From Nemertoderma westbladi (lineage: Eukaryota; Xenacoelomorpha; Nemertodermatida; Nemertodermatidae), in assembly GCA_032718475.1 (NCBI GenBank), contig JAUCBJ010003036.1, positions 1 to 64,000 on the forward strand: a stretch of DNA of 64,000 bases, given 5' to 3'. Below, in pieces: positions 20,641-32,060 of this stretch. A program made the position numbers and the translations under genes. The notes beneath the pieces were generated by a model, which worked only from the letters and a program-made list of their open reading frames with translations, had not been told where the DNA came from and made no database searches. The first letter of the stretch is position 1. Each line of letters begins with the position of its first letter.

Positions 20641-21935
20641 AGGCAGACCCAAATAAAGTCCGCACTATCAGGGAATACCCCACGCCGCAGAATATCACCA
20701 ACCTTAGAAGCTTCATGGGGTTGGTGAACCAGTTGGGTTATTTTTCGAGTGGGATCTCAACCACTGCGTCTCCCCTGCGCGACCTACTACGAGCTCGCAA
20801 CACTTTTATATGGACTCCAAACTATGAGGATGCCTTCATCGCAACCAAGGCGGCGCTTGTGAGTCCTCCAATTCTAACACCATTCGACGCCAGCCTTACA
20901 ACGCGTCTTAAAACGGATGCGAGTCGCCTCCATGGGCTGGGATACGACTTACTCCAGCAACACGGCGAGGATTGGAGACTTGTGGCTTGCAGAAGCCGTT
21001 TCCTCACAGAGCCGGAGAGCTGCTATGCCACCATTGAATTGGAATGTATCGCAATTAAATATGCGATAACAAAGTGTCGCATTTACTTGGCCGGTCTGCC
21101 AACATTTTCCGTGGTTACGGACCACCGGCCACTATTAGCGATTTTTAACTCTTATAACCTGGACCAGGTTGAAAATAAAAAAATACAGAAACTGAAAGCA
21201 GACTTAAAGTCAACCTACCAGTTCACCCTTGCCTGGCAGAAGGGCAAGCGCCACCGGATTGCAGATGCACTCAGCCGGGCACCCCTCGATCCCGCACCGG
21301 GTGACCCAGACGAAGAGACACCTTTACTCATAGCGGCGATTTCGGAGACACTCTGTTTCGAAGAACAGGACAGTCCCACGGCAGCCAAAGATATACACGC
21401 CAATCCACCCGCGCCGGACTCGTGCGATGAACTCATCGAGGAGTTGCAACTCGCCGCACGAATAGACCCGGACTACATTAAACTCGTGGAATGTGTGAGA
21501 GCAGGAGACCTCACCACCCTTACATCGATATCCGCGCTAACCCCGTACCGATCCATCATCGACCAGTTATCCATTTATTTCGACTTGGTTTTATACGGTG
21601 ACAGACTGGTCGTACCAGCCGCCTGCCGCGATGACACCCTTCGTCGCCTACACACACCCCACTTGGGCATCACTCGAACTAAACAACGGGTGCGCAGCAC
21701 AGTATACTGGCCGGGTATTAACAGCAACATCGAACAAGTTGTTGAACAGTGCGATGCATGCCAGGGTCTACTCCCTAGTCTTCCTAAAGAGACCCTGATG
21801 GCAGACCCCATCCCTACGCGTCCATTCGAATCCACATCCTCAGATTTATTTACCCTAGCAGGTAAACATTTCCTTGTATACGCAGACAGGTTATCAGGTT
21901 ACCCACTAGTAACCGAATGGCGTAACGATCCGTAG
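20641..21935 (+). pseudogene. pol: RNase H and N-terminal integrase, gypsy C
   Basis: A long open frame (from 20616). It contains the RT thumb (LRSFMGLVNQLGYF), RNase H (LKTDASRLHGLGYDLL; ATIELECIAIKYAI; VVTDHRPLLAIF) and the IADALSRAPLD boundary. The integrase zinc domain follows (HTPHLGITRTKQ, QCDACQGLLP), then the first catalytic Asp region (TSSDLFTLAGKHFLVYAD). It ends at a TAG near 21933. Domain order and lengths are normal for Ty3/gypsy. Confidence 0.82.
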
Positions 21936-22549
21936 GCACAGCAGTGTGTTAACGCACTATGGCAATATTTTGTGGACCTTGGAGTCCCAAACATCAGATG
22001 CACAGATGGTGGTCCACAATACGCCGCCGAGGTATCCCAGAAATTCCTTAAAGAATGGGGTGTACGCTGGGAGCCAAGCACCCCACATTTCCCAAGCAGT
22101 AATGGCCATGCGGAGGCCAGTGTAAAGCAAATAAAAATGCTGCTGAGAAAGGTGCGGATCCCGGATGTGCGCTCCGAGGAGTTTCAGCGGGGGCTACTCG
22201 AGCGCCAGAACACGCCTCGTTCTAATGGGCAATCCCCAAACGAGACCATTTTCGGACGTTGCTTGCGGGCTACACTCCCCGCTCACCACTCCCACTACAA
22301 ACAGCAGTGGCAGTCCAACGCGCAGCGACCCAGCGTAGCACCACCATCGCGCGTTACAACCACACCACTCATGATCTCCCACCTATCAAAGTTGGGGAGG
22401 CTGTACGAGTACAAGACTCCAAATCAAAACAATGGACACATATAGGCGTCGTTGTTGAGGCTGGCCGACAACGTGATTACAGAGTGAAGCTAGAATCGGG
22501 CCGAACCTGGTGGCACTACCGCCGTTTCCTACGCCACCACCATTCCTAA
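21936..22549 (+). pseudogene. pol: Integrase core and C-terminus, gypsy C
   Basis: After the stop the catalytic core continues: CTDGGPQYAAE holds the second Asp and GHAEASVKQIK the Glu, with 35 residues between them (D,D35E). A frameshift near 22270 moves the C-terminal domain to the 22259-22549 frame, with RYNHTTHDLPPIKVGEAV and WTHIGVVVEAG...YRVKLESG, an SH3-like C-terminal fold. Defective because of the frame breaks. Confidence 0.8.
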
Positions 22550-22708
22550 CCGCCAGGAGGTGCTCCCGAACCGCCTGCGGCGACGACACCTAAGGTCGAA
22601 GCTAAACCGGCTACCCGCACTGCTTACCCCCATGCGTCCAAGCACGCTAGCCCAGCACAGGGTGCACTGGGACCTCCCTGATCGAAACTGAAAGTAATTT
22701 CGATCGCA

Positions 22709-22721
22709 GAGGAAAGGGGGA
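22709..22721 (+). other. Polypurine tract of gypsy C
   Basis: GAGGAAAGGGGGA lies directly before the 3' LTR. Confidence 0.75.
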
Positions 22722-23111
22722 TGGAGTATCCCGGACAATATCTACTACCAGTTATAACCCACCATTACTTATTATATTGTGATATTGTGTATTGGTGTTG
22801 GGTTGTTATGATTGAACTGACTTATCCTATTTTATATGATTTAACCTATGCGTAGCTACTATAATAATCTACGCGTAGCTGCTATAATACCTACAGCAGT
22901 ACTGCACAGCTGCAGTACTGGTATGCTTTACTGATTACTGAACTACAGACAGAGCAGCAGAGGTATCTGACTGTCTGATAACTACTGACCAATAATTATG
23001 GAAGTGTAATTAATAATAACCTACGCATTGCCCAGAGATATTATATTATTATATTTTATGACACTGGCGTTCTTTTTACTTTTAATATAATGTAAAGTTA
23101 AGAACGATACA
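22722..23111 (+). repeat. 3' LTR of gypsy C
   Basis: 390 bp, same ends as the 5' LTR. BEL-1 gag resumes at 23112. Confidence 0.9.
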
Positions 23112-24659
23112 CTAATCGGTACTTTTGTTTCCCCTTTTACTGCATTAACCCCCTCAACCGGGTATGATTTCATCCCGCATTCTCTTACCAGCTCTCTCTC
23201 CCTGTCCTCTCTAATACTCTGGTCCGCAAATATATTTCCCTCCTCAATCCTCTCAGCTTTCCTCGTGTCTCGGTCTTTACACTCGTCCACCTCCATCTCA
23301 GCCCTTTCTACTTTCCTCGTGTCTTGCTCTTTATGGTCGTTCGCTTCTCTCGTATCCCGTTCTTTACGCTTATTCACTTCCCTCGCCTCCCGTTCTTTAC
23401 GCTCATTCACTTCATTCTCCCCTTGTTCTTTATGCTCACTCATTTCCTTCTCAACCCATTCAGCCTCCCTTGCGTCTCATTCTCTATACTCTCTTGCTAC
23501 TTTTTCAGCCTTCCCTTTGCACTCTCTCGCTAACTCCCTTTCCATGTCTAACAACGCAGTCCCTTCATCCAACTGTCTCTCTAACTCATTTTCGTCTAGC
23601 GCAACAACTATATCTAGCTGACATGCCAGAGCTATCTCTAGCACCCTTCTTGCTTTTGTGGAGGATGTGGCGGACTTTTTGGTTGCGACGGTTGCTTTCC
23701 CATCGCCTTCTGGTTCTACTACTTCTATCATATTTACTAGTGGCGCCCGTTGTTCTTCCGACGGATGACACCGAATCCTCCAGGTTTACCTCTGGTTTGG
23801 TGTCGTTCGAACCTGCCCATCCCACTAACTTAATCCCCCGCTACTAGATAAGGCCCTACGTACACCACACCAGATCTATCTCTAGCACCCTTCTTGCTTT
23901 TGCAGAGGATGTGGCAGATTTTTTGGTTGCGATGGTTGCTTTCCCGTCACCTTCCGGTTCTATACTTCTATCATATTTACTAGTGCCGCCCATTGTTCTT
24001 CCGATGGATGACACCGAATCCTCCAAGTTTACCTCGGGTTTGGTGTCGTTTGAACCCACCCATCCCACTAACTTAATCCCCCGCACATCTACTAGATAAG
24101 GCCCTACATACACAATACTGTACAGCATTATCTGTGATTGCAACAATTCACATAGTTCTGTGGCGACCTCCCTCGCCCTTTCATTCGCCAGTTCACCCTG
24201 TCCAGAAATGTGTATTGCACTCACCGAGTCGGTGCTCCTGTTTACCGGTGGTCCTGGCGTCCTTGAGTATCCTCCTTGTGGCATTGTATCCCCGTCGCAG
24301 GCGATCGCTCGTCCCGACATCATCCTCCTGAACTTCTTGACCCCTTTCCTTGTCTGGCGTCGCACCATTGGCCCCACCATTGCCGTTCTGGGGGGATGTC
24401 CGCCGCCTGTAGCCACTGGTTGGCTGGCGACTCCAGTGCTTCTCTATCTGCTCCCATCCCGTGTCGACTCGCGCTCCCATTCATCTTCTATCCGTCCACC
24501 TTCCTCCTCTCCAACCAGACTGTTGTCTCTTGGTAAATACAGTATGGTGGGCCAATAGCATCGAGTCGCCGCCTCCCTGATCATTGCGTCTCTGCCGCTT
24601 AGGGTGCGCAGCGGACTCCCTTCTCCACCAATCGAACTTTGGGGAGTTTGTTCGCTCAT
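23112..24659 (-). pseudogene. gag: Gag N-terminal region of BEL-1
   Basis: The minus-strand start ATG is at 24659 (MSEQTPQ...), with an IREAATRCYWPT block matching the element E gag. Further matches are GQGELANERAREVA, YVGPYLVDVRGIKLVGW, LEDSVSSIG and ATKKSATSSAKARRVLEI. The last is the Ser/Ala-rich start of the coiled region common in BEL Gag. A 245 bp tandem duplication (23626-24117) repeats the second half. After it comes a charged repeat with KERDTREANDHKE-type units (23120-23443). Several frame breaks make it a pseudogene. Truncated at 23112 by gypsy C. Confidence 0.65.
23626..24117 (-). repeat. About 245 bp tandem duplication in BEL-1 gag
   Basis: 23626-23872 and 23873-24117 align end to end with scattered substitutions and a small indel (CGCTACTAG versus CGCACATCTACTAG). 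Confidence 0.8.
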
Positions 24660-24725
24660 TGTGTTGGCGCTGGTGCTTGTTGTCGTCACAGATCTCATCG
24701 TAGGTTTTAAAGTCTGGTTTTAAAC

Positions 24726-25331
24726 TGTGATGGGATCCGAGTAGGCAAGGGATCCCAACTGGAGTGTGTTTTGAGTCGTATGGGGAATACGCATTGCTGC
24801 GTCCACTTAGTTACTGAAAGGCTGTTAAAGGGGCTGAAAGGCCAAAGGCCGATATAATAACTAAGTTTATATTATATGGTTATTGGTAATGTCAGATATA
24901 TGACTATCGGTAATACAGAACAATCAGTATAGCACAATAATAGCAGTAACAACAACGACGGTTTAAAACCGTTTGACTTCTACACTCAACATAGCCAACT
25001 GAACCACAATCAACAGAGTAACGGTTATATTTTGCATGGAAGATTACACACATTCCTAACTATGTTTGGCCTACCAATAAATGCGCGTAATTGATGGAAA
25101 GCTGCCCCACTATTGGCTGGTTTACTTCTTGGCCAATCCCTATTTTCCCCTGGCCCTATGCTGGCTTCCACTGAGATGTATTGGCATCTCTCTCTGGGTG
25201 ACAATGTATATTGCCTCGTTCCCTCTAGTATACACTATTGCGTTGGGCAATATTGCATATCTAATCGTGATTTGTAATCCAGGATTTCCCTATTTTCCAC
25301 TAGGTGGTGCAGCGGATTGGATCCACTAACA
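24726..25331 (-). repeat. 5' LTR of BEL-1
   Basis: About 606 bp from TGTGATGGGATCC to GGATCCACTAACA on the plus strand. Both ends resemble the element E LTR ends (TGTGACGGGATCT and GATAAGCTAACA), and it sits about 67 bp from the gag ATG, as in element E (about 89 bp). The body is diverged. No second copy is seen in the window. Confidence 0.65.
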
Positions 25332-26255
25332 GTGCCCATGTTTCCATTTTCAAATATTCCTGTAGGCTACAGTAGTCGGTTCAACATTATACTGCAGTAC
25401 AGCAATACTGATACCAGACTACCTAAATATTAGCACTTAGCTAGACTTAGCACCTACCTGTCCCTCTTCCCTTGCTGGGTCGGGATTCTGCATTTCCAGT
25501 TCACAAATCCAATGAATTACGATAATTATTTATTATAATCAGTTGAGAGTTGATTTGGAACCTATTTGGATTAATTAAACAAGGCGTTTGAAGTAAATAA
25601 TTTAGTTTTTCATACACAATGTTTCACTATTATGCTTTTGTATTCTACTCCTGTACTGTCCATAGGACACAGTTTAAAGTTAGGACCTTTACCTATTCAC
25701 ACCTACAGACTACAAATTACTTTCATTTGCCAATGAATCTTAATCCTGTACAGGTAATAGATGTAATCTAGGTAAGTAATAAAAGATTCCAGTCTTCACG
25801 ACAATTTAAAAAATTTAAAATTTATTAAAATTAACTTTCATTTTAACTTCATAATAAAACTTACCTTGTTAATTTGTTTCCCACCTTGATGTGAATTATC
25901 TTCTTGGGTCAAACTTATCTGCATATACAGCAGATATCAGCATCAATATAATTGTTATTCATATAGACTTAAAGATATATATCTATCAATAATCAATATT
26001 TATCAATTCGCTTATGCACATCAACATTGCATTGCGATTAAATCTCTTTAGTAAAGGGAATACCACTATACTTTTTTTTTTGCTGACTACAAGTTAATTA
26101 CAATTAGCCGAGCCAGCGTTAATGAGTGTGGCTAATTAGTTACTGCGCACTTTCAGGTTAAAATTGCCGTATGGTACGTAACCCTAACCCTAGGTCATAA
26201 TACTGTACTCCAAGAAATTTAGTGGAAATTTCCGACATAATTATCATTTATTGCA
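25332..26255. other. Unassigned AT-rich sequence
   Basis: No gene or repeat end recognised. A T9 run is near 26072. Confidence 0.4.
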
Positions 26256-27040
26256 TTAAGGGGGGTATCGGCGACTGCAAAATTTTAAAATTTCCTGAAA
26301 ATTTTTCGAAATTTTGTTTCTTCTAATTTTCTGGTTTGATAGGTCTTTCACGTGGTGACATCGGTTTGCACCATTGAATAATTTTCCACCACAAAACAGA
26401 ACTTTTCAACAACATAATTTATTGGTAATATTCATGACTCTCTGCATAAAACAACCTTTTACTCAGTTTGCCGATTTTTACATTTTTCATCACTAAATTC
26501 CCTACTACTTTTTTATTTTTCACTCAATTTTTATCAAACATATACCAAAATGTTCAGCATCTATAGGGCTACAATCCTTAGTATTGGTTTTGTAACATAT
26601 GTCCATTTGGATGTTCTATGATCCATTATGTAACTGCTTCTCTTTGTCTATCTCAAAATATATGATGCCCGAAATATAGCCCGAACATACTAAAACCCCC
26701 ATAAATTTTTCAAAAACAATAATTATTTTGTGTTGAAATTTTCACAAAAGATAATCTACATCTAGGTTCATTGGACCAAACTCTTGGAAAGAGAACGGCA
26801 ACCCAGTTGGTACTACAGATCCTTCTGCATGATATATTTTTCATAAAAACCCTCAAAATCTTTACAAATTTTGAAAAAAGCCGACTTGCACAAAACGTCC
26901 CATATTTTTCGAACAAAATGGTTTGCGAAGGTATTTATACCCAGTTCTCTTAGTTAAAGATCACAGATAATTGTGTTAGAGTTTCAGAACAGAAGCTATG
27001 AAATTAAAAAAAAATAGATTTGGGATGATACCCCCCTTAA
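26256..27040. mobile_element. TTAA-flanked MITE, piggyBac-like
   Basis: The left end reads TTAAGGGGGGTATC and the right end reads GATACCCCCCTTAA, a perfect 14-bp inverted match that includes TTAA on each side. TTAA target duplication with short GC-rich terminal repeats is the hallmark of piggyBac-type elements. The 785 bp interior is AT-rich with no transposase ORF, so it would be non-autonomous. Family assignment rests on ends only. Confidence 0.65.
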
Positions 27041-28130
27041 CTGACCATGCGGTCTGACTAACTAAATCATTGGTATAAGACCTGCAATAGATTGGCTACT
27101 GTCATGCAGTCAGGTTGCCAGTATATATGCCTAACAGCCAAAACTGTTAGTACTGTAGTACCGGAAAATGGGTTCTATCACATGTGAGGCACAGTGACAA
27201 ATTCCTTTCCCCAGTGGCCATTTTTGGACTAATTTGTCTCAAATTTCACACAGACACTCTCTGACCTATGTGTAACTTCAAAAAAAAAAAATTTAAATTA
27301 GGTGATTTTCCGGTTCGAGCAGCACGATATTTCAGCATTTCCTCAATGCAGCATTTCCTCAATTTTACTTCAATTAGCCGGAAAATCTACAGACAGACAC
27401 TTCAGGTCGTGTATTTAATGTGATGTAAATTTTACGGCTGCAGAGGACGATGTGCCCTTCGCGCGGCACGTGAAAAAAACTGTCTTTTCTAGAAAAATAC
27501 TTTTTAAATTGACCACTGTCAGTACTACTGCGACTGCCCTGCCAGTACCAGACAACCGCACTACAGCACTAGCGGACCTCTACCTACTACGCTGTAAGGA
27601 ATCGATAAAAAAAATTCTTACAACTGTGCCTCAAATATGATGTTACCGGAAAGTGTACTGTACCAAGGGGTCATATAAGAGAAACGTAAAATAATAAAAG
27701 AAAATAAATAAGTTATGCAATGGAATAATATTTTAATAAACTGTAGTTACTTAAGATATTACATTATACATTCACAGTTATTGAACGAAGTTATAAGTAA
27801 GTAAACGATAGGCTTCTATGCAGTCGGAATAATATTGATTGAGTCTGAAATTGTTTTGAACAAGAGAGTGTTGTATCAAGGATACAAGCAGAGAAGGAAT
27901 TTCCCAGATCAGCAATACTGTGGATATGTGTAGAGCTCTCATTATATCACTTATAAACTAATTAACTATGTGCAGTAGCAGTACTCTATACATGTATTCT
28001 TAGAGCTGCGTTGTGGTTTGGCTACAACCCTAATAATATAATAAAGTATATACATATAATTAGAGATAAATTAGTGATGAAAGAGACTAACATATTTAAA
28101 CAGTATTCTTAATATGCGTACTGATTAGGT
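27041..28130. other. Unassigned AT-rich sequence
   Basis: No gene recognised. The short ORF at 27452-27640 has no family features. Confidence 0.4.
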
Positions 28131-28133
28131 ATG

Positions 28134-28167
<34 letters not shown>

Positions 28168-28184
28168 TGTATGTATGTATGTAT
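28131..28184. repeat. (ATGT)n microsatellite
   Basis: About 12 units of a TATG/ATGT tetranucleotide, followed by AATAAATA. Confidence 0.9.
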
Positions 28185-28237
28185 GCAATAAATAAATATA
28201 TGGCCCGCGTGTATTGCTATGATACAACAAATTAAGG

Positions 28238-28725
28238 TTTGATTATTTAGAGCAGCAGTAGTTAAAGTACTCCTCTATGGGAGTCCATGCTGGACTCTAA
28301 CTGCTGAGGACACCAAATCTCTGGATGGCACATTCACAACAATGCTACGCCGGGTTCATTGTGTCAAGTACAATGCACACATCTCCAACCAGACACTATA
28401 TAACATTGGAGGTGTCTCATTGGTTCCCCCAAGCTTGACACTAGAACAAAATCGCCTCCGCTTTGCAGGACATTGCTTTCGCCGTGAGGACTAGCCAGTG
28501 CATAATCTTGTACTTTGGCAGCCTCATGGAGTGAATAAGCATGGTGGACAGCCCATGACTTTCTTGAGACGCATCTTAAAGGACACTGGCCTTGAAGATG
28601 CGGATAATCTAGCAAATATCATGGGTGATAGGGCGTTGTGGCGGTGCTATTTTGTCGATAAGCCGGCCCCATCATTCTTAAAAATGCAGCTGCAATGCAG
28701 CATGCCGATCCTAGTAGTAGTAGTA
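28238..28725 (+). pseudogene. RTE LINE 3' end, third copy
   Basis: Aligns closely with 12975-13487 of RTE LINE-2: PVLLYGSPCW region, NRLRFAGHCF, then LKDTGLEDADNLANIMGDR and a TAG-repeat tail. It is 5'-truncated to about 490 bp, with a stop after the CRED motif (TAG at 28492). Confidence 0.85.
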
Positions 28726-28732
28726 GTAGTAG

Positions 28733-28880
28733 ACACTAGAACAAAATTGCCTCCGCTTTGCAGGACATTGCTTTCGCCGTGAGGAACAGCCAGTGCATAA
28801 TCTTGTACTTTGGTAGCCTCATGGAGTGAATAAGCATGGTGGACAGCCCATGACTTACTTGAGATGCATAGGACACCATT
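28733..28880 (+). repeat. Partial repeat of the RTE 3' region
   Basis: Starts right after the TAG tail and repeats about 28439-28580 (GACACTAGAACAAAAT...CATGACTTACTTGAGA). It then passes through about 75 bp of unassigned sequence into the satellite. Confidence 0.8.
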
Positions 28881-28956
28881 CATGGGACACCAAATATAAT
28901 ACAGTCTTACGTGCAAAGTATGATGCATGAATCATACAAAGTATAATACAGTCTCA

Positions 28957-29549
28957 CGCTGCCCTACCCCACAGCCACAGTCTCACGCCGCCCTACCACA
29001 CAGCCACAGTCTCACACTGCCCTACCCCACAGCCACAGTCTCACGCCACCCTACCCCACAGCCACAGTCTCACGCCGCCCTACCCGACAGCCACAGTCTG
29101 ACGCCGCCCACAGCCACAGCCACAGTCTCAAGCTGCCCTACCCCACAGCCACAGTCTCACGCCACTATACCCCACAGCCAGAGTCTCACGCTGCCCCATC
29201 GCCCTACCTGCCGCCCTACCCCACAGCCACAGTCTCACACTGCCTTACCCCACAGACACAATCTCACGCCGCCCTACGTCACAGCCACAGTCGCACGCTG
29301 CCATAACTAACAGCCAGTCTCACGCCGCCCTACCCCACAGTCACAATCTCACGCCGCCCTACCCACCCCCTACCCCACAGCCACAATCTGATGCGGCCCT
29401 AACCCACAGCCACAGTCTCACGCCACCCTACCTGTCGCCATACCCCACAGCCACAGTCTCACACTGCCCTACCTGCCGCCCTACCCCACAGCCACAGTCT
29501 CACGCCAACCTACCCGCCGTACTACCACACAGCCACAGTCTCACACCGC
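28957..29549. repeat. 29 bp satellite, left arm
   Basis: Same satellite as 48655-60566. The array is cut here by gypsy D; the last four bases CCGC are duplicated at 48655-48658. Confidence 0.95.
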
Positions 29550-29782
29550 TGTGGTGCACGGGCCGAAATGAGTTCTAGTTGAATAAGGCCCCCATGCAAC
29601 CAAGAAGAAAAGAAGATAGACAGATTTACAGATAAAGTATATCAGTATTGCAGTATGATATTCAAACAGGTTACAGCATTAGGTACAACAGCAGTTCTCA
29701 CATACCGGTAGGTAGGACTATATGTACCAATGGGTTAGGACCACACGACATATCATATATATCTCAATTTGAGTTCCCCACA
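29550..29782 (-). repeat. 3' LTR of gypsy D
   Basis: Starts TGTGGTGCAC, ends CCCCACA (plus strand); 233 bp. A C17 run at 29788-29804, G-rich on the minus strand, lies a few bases away and is the likely polypurine tract. Confidence 0.9.
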
Positions 29783-29849
29783 CTACACCCCCCCCCCCCC
29801 CCCCAGTGTGGTACTTGTATGAAACCTGTACACTCTTGAGTCTTTACAT

Positions 29850-31157
29850 TTAGATGCCCAAGCGTGATGGAAGTCGGGAAAACCTGCCTGACCTTGTGAT
29901 AGTTGGTTGAGGAGCTGAGACCGGAGTCGGCCGAGATGGTGTTTGAGCTGGGATGAATGGGGGCGTTTCTGGACGGAGATGGTTCAGTGGCCGGGTTGGT
30001 GTGTCATCTTTGTTGTCGTTGGACCCATCAAGCCTGGCTGGCTTTAGACGGTCGATCGAGATACACTCAACTTTGTCATTTGGAAACAGAAGCCGATAGT
30101 ATTTGGGAGTACGCTCCACAACAAAATATGGGCCTCTGTATGGTGGCTGGAGACCACGGCGATTCTTGTCCGGTTGCCGAACCCACACGAAGCTACACTT
30201 GTGAAGCTCAGGAGGAATGTAGGGAGCACCACCGGTATTGTGGAGTACAGGAGGCAGGCGCAAGTCAGCCATGGCACTCTGTAGGCGAGGAAGGAAAATA
30301 CTTTGCCGTGAGTTTCGGTCTTGGATAAGCCCAGGAGGTGGTGATTCATGGAACTGACCAGGAACCGAGATTGGGGCACCAAACACCAGTTCGCATGGAG
30401 CAGCGCCGATGTCCTCTTTGATAGTGGTACGGTAGCCCAGCAGGACTGTGTCTAGCTCGTCCGCCCAGTTGTCGGAACCCTCCAGCCGGGCTCGCAGGCC
30501 ATCCTTGAGCTGCCGATGCAGCCTCTCAACCATCCCATTGGCCTGTGGATGGAAGGCAGTGGTAGTCGTGTGCTGGGTCCCCAAGATCCTGTTCAAAGCC
30601 GCCCAGATCTCCGCAGTGAACTGGCTGCCCCGATCTGAGGTGATCCTCTGAGGGACTCCAAACCGTGCAACCCATGCGCTGAACAATGCTCTGGCACAGT
30701 CATCTGAGGTCGGCGGTCCAGCCATTGGAATCACCTCACACCATCTGGTAAAGCGGTCAATGATGGTGAACAGGTGGTCAAAACCCCGAGACACAGGGAG
30801 AGGGCCAACTATGTCAACATGGATGTGCGCAAAGCGCTCCAGGGGTGCATCGAGGTGTTGGAGTGGAGCCCTGGTGTGTTTGGAGATTTTGGCATACTGG
30901 CATGCGTGGCACGTCTGTGCCCACTGAATACAGTTCTTTCTCATGGAAGGCCAGACGTATTTGGAGGCCACCATCTGGGCAGATGCCCGGGCTTCAGGAT
31001 GCAGTGGTGCGTGCAATGCCTGGAAGATTCGTCGACGCCAGGATGCTGGAACGAATGGCCGCGGTTGACTGGTCCGTCTGATGTTGCACCAGAGGCTGAC
31101 GCCATTGTCGGCACTTCGTATCTGTCGCAAGACGAGGCCGGTGGCCAAGTCTCCAGC
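29850..31157 (-). CDS. pol: Integrase part of gypsy D pol
   Basis: The 432-codon ORF (Met at 31148) is the C-terminal part of pol. It has a zinc-binding end (LHPEARASAQ ... TCHACQ), catalytic Asp at about residue 112 (HVDIVGPLP), Asp 172 (ITSDRGSQF) and Glu 208 (GMVERLHRQ), a D,D35E triad. The C-terminal domain carries FVWVRQPDKNRRGLQPPYRGPY, the GPY/F-type module. The frame is open back to the target duplication at 31158 and joins, in phase, the pol frame that stops at 45373 on the other side of element E. It therefore looks undamaged apart from that insertion. Confidence 0.9.
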   Translation of the reverse strand, partial: AGDLATGLVLRQIRSADNGVSLWCNIRRTSQPRPFVPASWRRRIFQALHAPLHPEARASAQMVASKYVWPSMRKNCIQWAQTCHACQYAKISKHTRAPLQHLDAPLERFAHIHVDIVGPLPVSRGFDHLFTIIDRFTRWCEVIPMAGPPTSDDCARALFSAWVARFGVPQRITSDRGSQFTAEIWAALNRILGTQHTTTTAFHPQANGMVERLHRQLKDGLRARLEGSDNWADELDTVLLGYRTTIKEDIGAAPCELVFGAPISVPGQFHESPPPGLIQDRNSRQSIFLPRLQSAMADLRLPPVLHNTGGAPYIPPELHKCSFVWVRQPDKNRRGLQPPYRGPYFVVERTPKYYRLLFPNDKVECISIDRLKPARLDGSNDNKDDTPTRPLNHLRPETPPFIPAQTPSRPTPVSAPQPTITRSGRFSRLPSRLGI

Positions 31158-31162
31158 CTGAA
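31158..31162. other. Target-site duplication of element E, left
   Basis: CTGAA, repeated at 45373-45377. Confidence 0.9.
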
Positions 31163-31688
31163 TGTGACGGGATCTACGGATCCCGGTTTATCGGTTGGGT
31201 TTTCTATCCAAGCGTCCCCGCCGTGTGTGAAAGGTAAAAGAGTTCTGGTGTTCGGTTATATGTATAAGGTATAATAGTCTGATATATATATAGTATAACA
31301 CAACAGGTAATATAAGTATGATGGCGGTAGCGGACGGTGACAGAAGTCCCCGTTCCACCCTACTGATCTGACTGAGTAAACTGAATGAATGATTACAGGT
31401 TACTGGTTATATTGCACGGTGGCCTTATTGCTCCTCAATCGATGCCTTGCCCCCCTCTGATTGGTTGATATCCCTGTTGGCACCCTTTGGAGTGTTTCCC
31501 TTCACTCCCTGTGTTCTCTCTCGGTTAGGGGTTTGGCCCCTGACCCTTATTGTGTGTGTCTCCTTTGGGGCCTATTGTCCCCGTTTACTGGGCTGACACG
31601 AGGTTGACTGGTAATCAACCTCGTGCTCCCAATATTGCTTTATGGCTCACTCTATGGGTTTGTGTTAGCGGAATTGGATAAGCTAACA
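31163..31688 (-). repeat. 3' LTR of element E
   Basis: TGTGACGGGA...AGCTAACA. Contains a hairpin at 31597-31625 (11 paired bases) and a terminal TGTTAGC/GCTAACA inverted repeat. On the minus strand the purine run GGGGGGGAG directly precedes it (31690-31697) as polypurine tract. Confidence 0.93.
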
Positions 31689-31690
31689 CT

Positions 31691-32060
31691 CCCCCCCATG
31701 CTATCTTCCCGGTGAGAAGATAGCATCCAACTCAAGTGCGCTACAATTCCGCTGGATCCCGATCTATTATCGGGTGTGGGGTGGGTCTATTTTTTTTCGG
31801 AGTCGGCTTTCCAGGCCGCTCCCTATGGGTATGATGTCACTACCCTCTGGCGTCTCGTGTCGGGCCGATCGTGCGCTTCTTTCACACAATTTTTGTTTCC
31901 CCAACACTCTCACCATTCTACTCCAACTCTCGCATACCCCCGGACCTCCTCGTCCCACACTCTTCCTCTCACTTCTCCTCCCCCACACTTGAATTGCGCC
32001 CACGCTCTCTTCGCACTCCGCACTATTACTCCATCCCTCCTTGTCACTCCCTAAGGCTTT
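31691..32060. other. 3' non-coding region of element E, unique part
   Basis: No gene. A 9-bp inverted repeat (GCTATCTTC/GAAGATAGC) lies at about 31702-31726. The rest is C/T-rich. Confidence 0.5.

Larger units (their letters stand above)
17977..23111 (+). mobile_element. Gypsy C: Ty3/gypsy element nested in BEL-1
   Basis: Two 390 bp LTRs frame gag and a degraded pol on the plus strand. BEL-1 sequence lies on both sides in minus orientation. LTRs differ at roughly seven sites. Flanking 5-mers (CGGGA before, CTAAT after) do not match, so no target duplication was found. Confidence 0.85.
13597..25331 (-). mobile_element. BEL-1: 3'-truncated BEL/Pao retrotransposon
   Basis: A minus-strand LTR element whose parts run from a 5' LTR at 24726-25331 through gag (24659 to about 23112), then after an inserted gypsy element the Gly/Asn-rich linker, DUF1759-like domain, zinc knuckles, protease-like domain and a BEL integrase tail ending near 13620. 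The RT, RNase H and catalytic integrase core between about 14140 and 14400 are deleted. No 3' LTR is found; the left edge meets the repeat near 13596. Element E shares gag, linker, tail and LTR-terminal sequences with it, so the two are one family. Confidence 0.7.

Noticed and set aside
28927-29310. 127-codon ORF at the left satellite arm
   Set aside because: Same satellite artefact.
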